Assembly (NCBI GenBank): GCA_017503105.1
Contig: JAFVTS010000028.1
Span: forward strand, 124,001 to 188,000
DNA length: 64,000 nucleotides
Origin: Clostridia bacterium
GTDB taxonomy: Bacteria; Bacillota; Clostridia; Oscillospirales; CAG-272
Direction: 5' to 3'
This document shows, piece after piece, positions 59,829 to 64,000 of the stretch (position 1 is its first letter; each line of letters begins with the position of its first letter). The translations under genes and the position numbers were made by a program. The notes beneath the pieces were generated by a model. That model was not told the DNA's origin. It ran no database searches and saw only the letters and a list, made by a program, of their open reading frames with translations.

Positions 59829-62477
59829 ATGGCAAAGCATAAAAATAACGGACGTACCGTTTCCTTCGGATTCGGTACGGGTATAAAAGACGGACGCGTT
59901 TCCCGAGACGACGGTTCCTTCGCGTATACGGAAAATATGTATATAGATCACGAGCAGGACGGCGGTGCGCTTGAGAGCATACCGGGTTTCCGAAAGCTTG
60001 TGAGCCTTGGTGCCGCTATCCACTCTATCTTCGTTCAGAAATGCGCTTTTGAAGAGGAATACGTGATAGTGCACGCAGGAACGGGACTTTACAGATTCAA
60101 CGTAAACGAGAAGGACGTTCTTGATACTCTGAACCCGATAGCGACGGTAAACGACACGAGGAGCCACGCGTTCAACAAAGGCGGCGCCTTGTTCGTTATG
60201 GACGGAGAACACATCGTCAGGATTATGCCGGACGGTTCCGCGGACCTGATAGATGACTCCCACACTCAGGCATACGTGCCTACCACGTTCAAAAACGGAA
60301 AGCCCTTTGAGCAACGTAATCTCCTGACGGCGAGCTTCAAAGAATCGTACGTTATCAAAGAGCGCGACAAGCACTATCGCGCAACCCCCGAGCTTCAGTA
60401 CCATTTTGACGACTCCTCGTCCACGTGCTCCGTCATCGGTATCGATTCGACCGCAAGCGGCAGTATATATATTCCGAAATACGCCAAAACAGGCGATAAA
60501 TACTACAGAATAACGGAAATAAGGAACACGGCTTTCGCGGAAAATCAAAGAATAGTCAACGTTTATATCGCCGACGGACTTACGAGAATAGGGAGAATGG
60601 CGTTTTACCTTTGCAAAAATCTGCGCACGGTTTATTGCCCTTCAAGCATAGAGATGATAGACAACGGCGCTTTTTTGAATTGCTACGCCTTAACCGAGGT
60701 ATTTATAGGAAAGAATCTCAAGGAGGTCGGTATGTTGCCGTTCTCAGGCGCCGATTCGCTTGAAACTATCCATTACGAAATGGAAGGTTACGAATTTGAC
60801 GGAGTTATAAATAAAGAAGATCTCAGCGCGTTCGTTCCCGTTTATTCCTCGCCGCGCCCTGCCGTGGATTACTATTTTACCGTAAGAACGAAGTTTGAGA
60901 AAATAACCTCGTTTACCTTCGACGGCAACATTATGTATTACACTCCGAAATACGAAAACGTCGGAAGCGAATGCAGAATGTATTTCACACGCTCTGCCGA
61001 AAGCTCACCCGAAGGGGTGGAATGTACTGTTTTCGGAACCGTTTCCTACGATAGATACAACGAATACGACGAAGGCGTGGATTTCATCTCCAGAGCGCTC
61101 GGCGACAGCAGCGTCATCTCCGCCTGTACTCGGTCCGTATTTTTCGACGGGCGAATATTCCTCTCGGGGAATCCAAAATATCCGAACACGGTATTTTATT
61201 CGCTTGACACCTCTGAAAATACGGGAACCGATCTCTATTTCGGCTCGCTTTCTTATTTTGACGACGGAGCCGCGGGATATGAAACGTCATCTCTCTGTGC
61301 GACGTCCGACGCACTTGTCGTTATGAAGGTCAAAGATGACGGTGGCGGCGGTATTTTCTATCACGAGGGAAAGGATGAGGACGGATTTTTGCAAAGAACG
61401 TATCCCGTTTCCTACGTTCACACGGGGCTCGGAGCAAGAGCCGAGGCTATATCCAATCTTGACGAAACGTTTCTTCTCTGCGATACGGGAGTATATTCCT
61501 TGAAAAGAGGAAATTACGGTCTGCGCTCAGCAAAATGCATTTCGGAAAAGATAAACTCGCTTTTGCTGAAAAACACCGACCTGTCATCCGCGCGCTTTAC
61601 CGCCTGGAACGGATATATCGTCCTTCAAATAGGCTCGGAGATTTATCTTGCAGACTTAAAAAGCGGCTCGGAAGAGATCCCTTGGTACTACCTTACGGGA
61701 ATCGGCGCGTATAAGAACAATTCGACCTTGTGGGACTTTATGAGCTTTGCGCCCGACGGCTATCTTGTAAACGAAAACCCGAACAAAAAAACTAACAGCG
61801 GAATACACAGAGCAACCGACAGCAAGTACGGTGTTTTTTACTACATAAACGACGCCGACGACCCCGAGAAAAAATACGCGGTATATCTGACAGGAGAATA
61901 CGGCAGCGGCACTTTTTATCCCGCAGATTGCGTTCTTTCCGTCGGAAATCTTCTTTTCTTCGGAACAACGGGCGGCGACCTTTGCGTCTTTAATAACGAT
62001 AAAAGAGGCGTGCCGCCGCCAACCGTAACTAATCTCGCGGGATTTAACGAAGCTCAGTACAAGGCTCTTATGGGTGACAAAATACACCCCTACTTCTACG
62101 ACTTTTGCTCAAGAAGAGTTCCGTACGTTTTAAGGACCAAGCCCTGCGATTGCGGTTTGCCCGGCGTGAAAAAAAGCACCGTGCCGAGTTCCTTCGTAAT
62201 AAAAACGGGAGCCGTCGGCGGAGGAAATATCAGCTGTAAAATACGGACCGATGACCGCGAACACGATATAACGGCAGAATATCTTCCGACAGCCGCACTT
62301 GATTTTCACGAAATCAACTTTGAGTCGCTTTGCTTCGACACCGACGGCGCGTCCTTCGTTTACGTGAACGACGACAGTAAAAATTGGCTGACCAAGGAGA
62401 TAACAATAAGCTCCGATTCGTTCAGAGCGCCGATAAGTATATCGGAGATCAGTTACAGATATAAAACAAAAAAATAA
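59829..62477 (+). CDS. Large phage structural protein (beta-propeller-like) with BspA-type LRR insert
   Basis: An 882-residue protein. The start (NMYIDHEQDGGALESIPGFR) and repeated strands such as HSIFVQKCAF, YVIVHAGTGLYRF, GGALFVMDGEHIVRI, SVFFDGRIFLSG and ETFLLCDTGVYSL suggest a beta-propeller or P22-gp10-like neck/tail protein. Residues about 210-320 are a BspA/LRR_5 insert: GSIYIPKYAK, YRITEIRNTAFAENQRIVNV, LTRIGRMAFYLCKNLRTVYC, IEMIDNGAFLNCYALTEVFI. It follows the connector-like gene directly. A host-binding or DNA-retaining role is inferred. Confidence 0.7.
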   Translation: MAKHKNNGRTVSFGFGTGIKDGRVSRDDGSFAYTENMYIDHEQDGGALESIPGFRKLVSLGAAIHSIFVQKCAFEEEYVIVHAGTGLYRFNVNEKDVLDTLNPIATVNDTRSHAFNKGGALFVMDGEHIVRIMPDGSADLIDDSHTQAYVPTTFKNGKPFEQRNLLTASFKESYVIKERDKHYRATPELQYHFDDSSSTCSVIGIDSTASGSIYIPKYAKTGDKYYRITEIRNTAFAENQRIVNVYIADGLTRIGRMAFYLCKNLRTVYCPSSIEMIDNGAFLNCYALTEVFIGKNLKEVGMLPFSGADSLETIHYEMEGYEFDGVINKEDLSAFVPVYSSPRPAVDYYFTVRTKFEKITSFTFDGNIMYYTPKYENVGSECRMYFTRSAESSPEGVECTVFGTVSYDRYNEYDEGVDFISRALGDSSVISACTRSVFFDGRIFLSGNPKYPNTVFYSLDTSENTGTDLYFGSLSYFDDGAAGYETSSLCATSDALVVMKVKDDGGGGIFYHEGKDEDGFLQRTYPVSYVHTGLGARAEAISNLDETFLLCDTGVYSLKRGNYGLRSAKCISEKINSLLLKNTDLSSARFTAWNGYIVLQIGSEIYLADLKSGSEEIPWYYLTGIGAYKNNSTLWDFMSFAPDGYLVNENPNKKTNSGIHRATDSKYGVFYYINDADDPEKKYAVYLTGEYGSGTFYPADCVLSVGNLLFFGTTGGDLCVFNNDKRGVPPPTVTNLAGFNEAQYKALMGDKIHPYFYDFCSRRVPYVLRTKPCDCGLPGVKKSTVPSSFVIKTGAVGGGNISCKIRTDDREHDITAEYLPTAALDFHEINFESLCFDTDGASFVYVNDDSKNWLTKEITISSDSFRAPISISEISYRYKTKK

Positions 62478-62496
62478 GTAAAGAAAGGAACAAGCA

Positions 62497-62892
62497 ATGA
62501 CTGCGACAAAAATTTTAAACGACGAGATAAAGGATATGAAGATCGCCTCTCTTCCCTCTCGTCCCAACGCCGAAGCAAGATACGGCGGCTACGGTTATTC
62601 GGCGACGAAAATGAAGGAAGCGTTCGACGCGCTGCCGCTGTTTATCGTCAAAAGATACAACGCTCTTATAGACGATATTCACGCGACAGAGGGCGGCATC
62701 TGTGAATCCGTCAAGACGGGCATATCCGACGGGCACACCCTGAGCGATTTCTTCGACGACGTGATGAGCGGCGCGCTCTCGTCGTATCTTATGCTCTTTG
62801 AAAAAACGCTCGCGGAGCACGTAAGCGAGCTGTACAGCAGAATAGAGATCCTCGAGGCGGCTTTGTATGCGGCAAAGGGGGCGAGCGAATGA
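62497..62892 (+). CDS. Phage hypothetical protein, 131 residues
   Basis: A mostly helical protein with no recognised family. FDALPLFIVKRYNALIDDIH and FDDVMSGALSSYLMLFEKTL flank a short loop, and the C-terminus is a likely coiled coil (LAEHVSELYSRIEILEAALY). AAAGAAAGGAACAAGCA precedes the ATG. It overlaps the next gene by four bases. Confidence 0.7.
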   Translation: MTATKILNDEIKDMKIASLPSRPNAEARYGGYGYSATKMKEAFDALPLFIVKRYNALIDDIHATEGGICESVKTGISDGHTLSDFFDDVMSGALSSYLMLFEKTLAEHVSELYSRIEILEAALYAAKGASE

Positions 62893-63287
62893 GCAGAGTG
62901 AACTACTTTTCCCGCGACGGAGAGCTGATAGCCAAAAGTGTTACGGATACGGCAGACGTCGAGGCTCTTGAAATATGCTTTGACGAGAATTTCGACGCCA
63001 CTCTGGTTATCGGTCCCCTCGCTCTTACGGTAAAAGAGGGCAAGTGCGCCGTTCCTATGAAAAAGCTGCGTGACGGGGTATACGCTCCGTACCTCCTGAA
63101 GGAGAAAAAGAAGCTTTCCGCCGACGGCTTTTCAAAAACGGGAAACACGGTAAAGCTCTTACCGACGCCCGAGGAAAGAGTGCGGGCTCTGATGCAAAAG
63201 GAGATGGAGATCCAAAAGCGCATCTCCGAGCTTGATCTTAAAATAAGAGCGCTCTCGGATAAGATCGCGCACACCACGATTTTTTAA
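62889..63287 (+). CDS. Phage hypothetical protein, 132 residues, coiled-coil tail
   Basis: A small protein: an N-terminal beta-rich half (YFSRDGELIAKSV, TLVIGPLALTVKEGKCAVPM) and a C-terminal heptad-like helix (ERVRALMQKEMEIQKRISEL). This two-part pattern is seen in small virion accessory proteins, but I recognise no family. It overlaps the upstream gene by four bases. Confidence 0.7.
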   Translation: MSRVNYFSRDGELIAKSVTDTADVEALEICFDENFDATLVIGPLALTVKEGKCAVPMKKLRDGVYAPYLLKEKKKLSADGFSKTGNTVKLLPTPEERVRALMQKEMEIQKRISELDLKIRALSDKIAHTTIF

Positions 63288-63307
63288 AGAACAGAAAGGA
63301 AAATAAA

Positions 63308-63898
63308 ATGAAAAAGAAAACGAAAATTCTTACAGTACTTATATCCGCCTGCGCGCTTTTCGTGTGCGGCGGGTGCATTACCGTCTTCGCTGCGGGCGAT
63401 GTCGGAGCGGCGGGGGCAAACGTCTTTGAAGAAATATTCGAAGCGCTTAAAGCGTATTCCTCCGAGATACTATCCGCCCTTGCCTTCATCGGCTCGCTCA
63501 TTCTCAGCATCGCGTATAAAAGCGGTATGATGCCAACTCTTAAGAGGGGCATAAGCTCGATAGGCACGGCGGTGTCCGACATAAGGGACGTTTCGGACTC
63601 TTCGAAAAGAGCTCAGGACGCTTTTACCGAAAAGATAAGTGAGCGGCTTGAGAAAACGGAAAGCGCGCTTTCGAAAATAGAAGAAATGCTCGAAAATGCG
63701 AAGGTCGACCTTGAAAATCTTTGCACGGAAGCCGTCGAGCGCGAAAAGATCAACGCTGTAATAGGCGAGCAGGTGTCCTTGCTTTACGACGTATTTATGT
63801 TCTCATCTATGCCGGAATATCAGAAGGATGCCGTAGGACGAAGAGTTGAGAAGATGCGGCGCCTCATCGGAGAGAAAGCGGAGGCTGACGAGATATGA
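63308..63898 (+). CDS. Phage membrane protein with signal segment and coiled coil
   Basis: A 196-residue protein. A hydrophobic N-terminus (ILTVLISACALFVCGGCITV) is followed by a second membrane helix (about 48-67, SEILSALAFIGSLILSIAYK) and a long coiled coil (about 85-165, ISERLEKTESALSKIEEMLE). This suggests a lysis-associated protein with its helix outside or inside the membrane. AGAAAGGAAAATAAA precedes the ATG. The next gene overlaps by four bases. Confidence 0.68.
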   Translation: MKKKTKILTVLISACALFVCGGCITVFAAGDVGAAGANVFEEIFEALKAYSSEILSALAFIGSLILSIAYKSGMMPTLKRGISSIGTAVSDIRDVSDSSKRAQDAFTEKISERLEKTESALSKIEEMLENAKVDLENLCTEAVEREKINAVIGEQVSLLYDVFMFSSMPEYQKDAVGRRVEKMRRLIGEKAEADEI

Positions 63899-64000
63899 AA
63901 AAAAGACCGCGCAAGCTCCCTCTTTACCTGCTCGGACTTTTAGTCTGCACCCTGCCCCCTCTTGCGGCTGTAATCTCTTACTTCCCCGTTTGGAAGGAGG
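63895..64000 (+). CDS. Holin-like small membrane protein (partial)
   Basis: Begins with ATG 63895 in the ATGA overlap and runs off the right edge. The 35 visible residues have a basic start (MKKRPRKL) and one membrane helix (PLYLLGLLVCTLPPLAAVIS). Position after a signal/coiled-coil membrane gene at the end of the virion module suits a holin. The call is tentative because the protein is cut. Confidence 0.5.
   Translation, partial: MKKRPRKLPLYLLGLLVCTLPPLAAVISYFPVWKE

Larger units (their letters stand above)
53600..64000 (+). mobile_element. Prophage head/packaging module, right part outside the window
   Basis: Genes in one direction with tight overlaps: small and large terminase, portal, a 49-residue gene, scaffold-like, major capsid, connector-like, a large structural protein, two small proteins, two membrane proteins. 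No integrase, tape-measure or tail-tube gene is seen. The left boundary is uncertain; I set it just after the ABC-F terminator, and no attachment repeat could be recognised. Composition resembles the host, suggesting long adaptation. Confidence 0.88.

Overview
The window reads as a chromosomal segment of an uncultured, probably anaerobic Clostridia-type Firmicute, most likely a gut-associated Oscillospirales/Christensenellales-like lineage. The placement rests on gene content (ThiT/ECF uptake, the YlmE-SepF-YlmG division cluster, MrnC mini-RNase III, PcrA, YlmH, YgiQ, clostridial MBOAT/SGNH surface genes), on AGGAGG-type ribosome binding sites, on TTGACA-N17-TATAAT promoters and on many intrinsic terminators. 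It is an inference, since no rRNA gene is present.

Layout. 1-2.0 kb: end of the F-type ATP synthase operon (atpG end, atpD, atpC). 2.1-10.7 kb: a PLP gamma-lyase-like gene with thiN, a GH92 plus SGNH-esterase pair, a TPP riboswitch controlling thiT, and a GH36 alpha-galactosidase. 10.8-18.0 kb: dapA and queA fired from interleaved face-to-face promoters, then a metallophosphoesterase, rlmA, ruvX, pncB and thiI. 18.0-19.6 kb: a small XRE regulator flanked by a duplicated copy of the 3' end of prfB with its terminator. 19.7-25.3 kb, minus strand: a compact cobalamin riboswitch controlling a DUF4430-like lipoprotein and an ECF S component, then a GH106-like glycosidase and an M16 peptidase. 25.5-28.5 kb: RsmF-like methylase, parvulin, YlmH. 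28.5-36.3 kb, minus strand: a five-gene operon with a giant MBG-repeat/SGNH lipoprotein, a small membrane protein, an MBOAT acyltransferase, a second SGNH protein and a lipoprotein; this looks like a surface-glycan O-acylation system. 36.5-44.9 kb, minus strand: esterase, lipoprotein, HAD phosphatase, pcrA, ygiQ, hisS, mrnC. 45.1-53.5 kb: yggS-sepF, yggT-lspA-rluD, two tandem DUF4091 proteins and an ABC-F ATPase. 53.6 kb to the end: the head/packaging module of a prophage (TerS, TerL, portal, scaffold-like, capsid, connector-like, a large LRR-bearing structural protein, membrane and holin-like genes) running off the right edge.

How the genes fit together. Thiamine salvage is well represented: ThiT imports and ThiN activates to TPP, with TPP sensed by the riboswitch; ThiI makes 4-thiouridine and can feed sulfur to the thiazole. 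A cobalamin uptake branch and nicotinate salvage suggest a vitamin-scavenging life style. The glycosidases (GH92, GH36, GH106-like, DUF4091) lack visible signal peptides, so they probably act on imported oligosaccharides. The most unusual items are the MBG-SGNH/MBOAT operon, the prfB-end duplication around the XRE gene, the interleaved dapA/queA promoters, and a phage structural protein carrying a BspA-type leucine-rich repeat insert like those in the host surface proteins of the same window.
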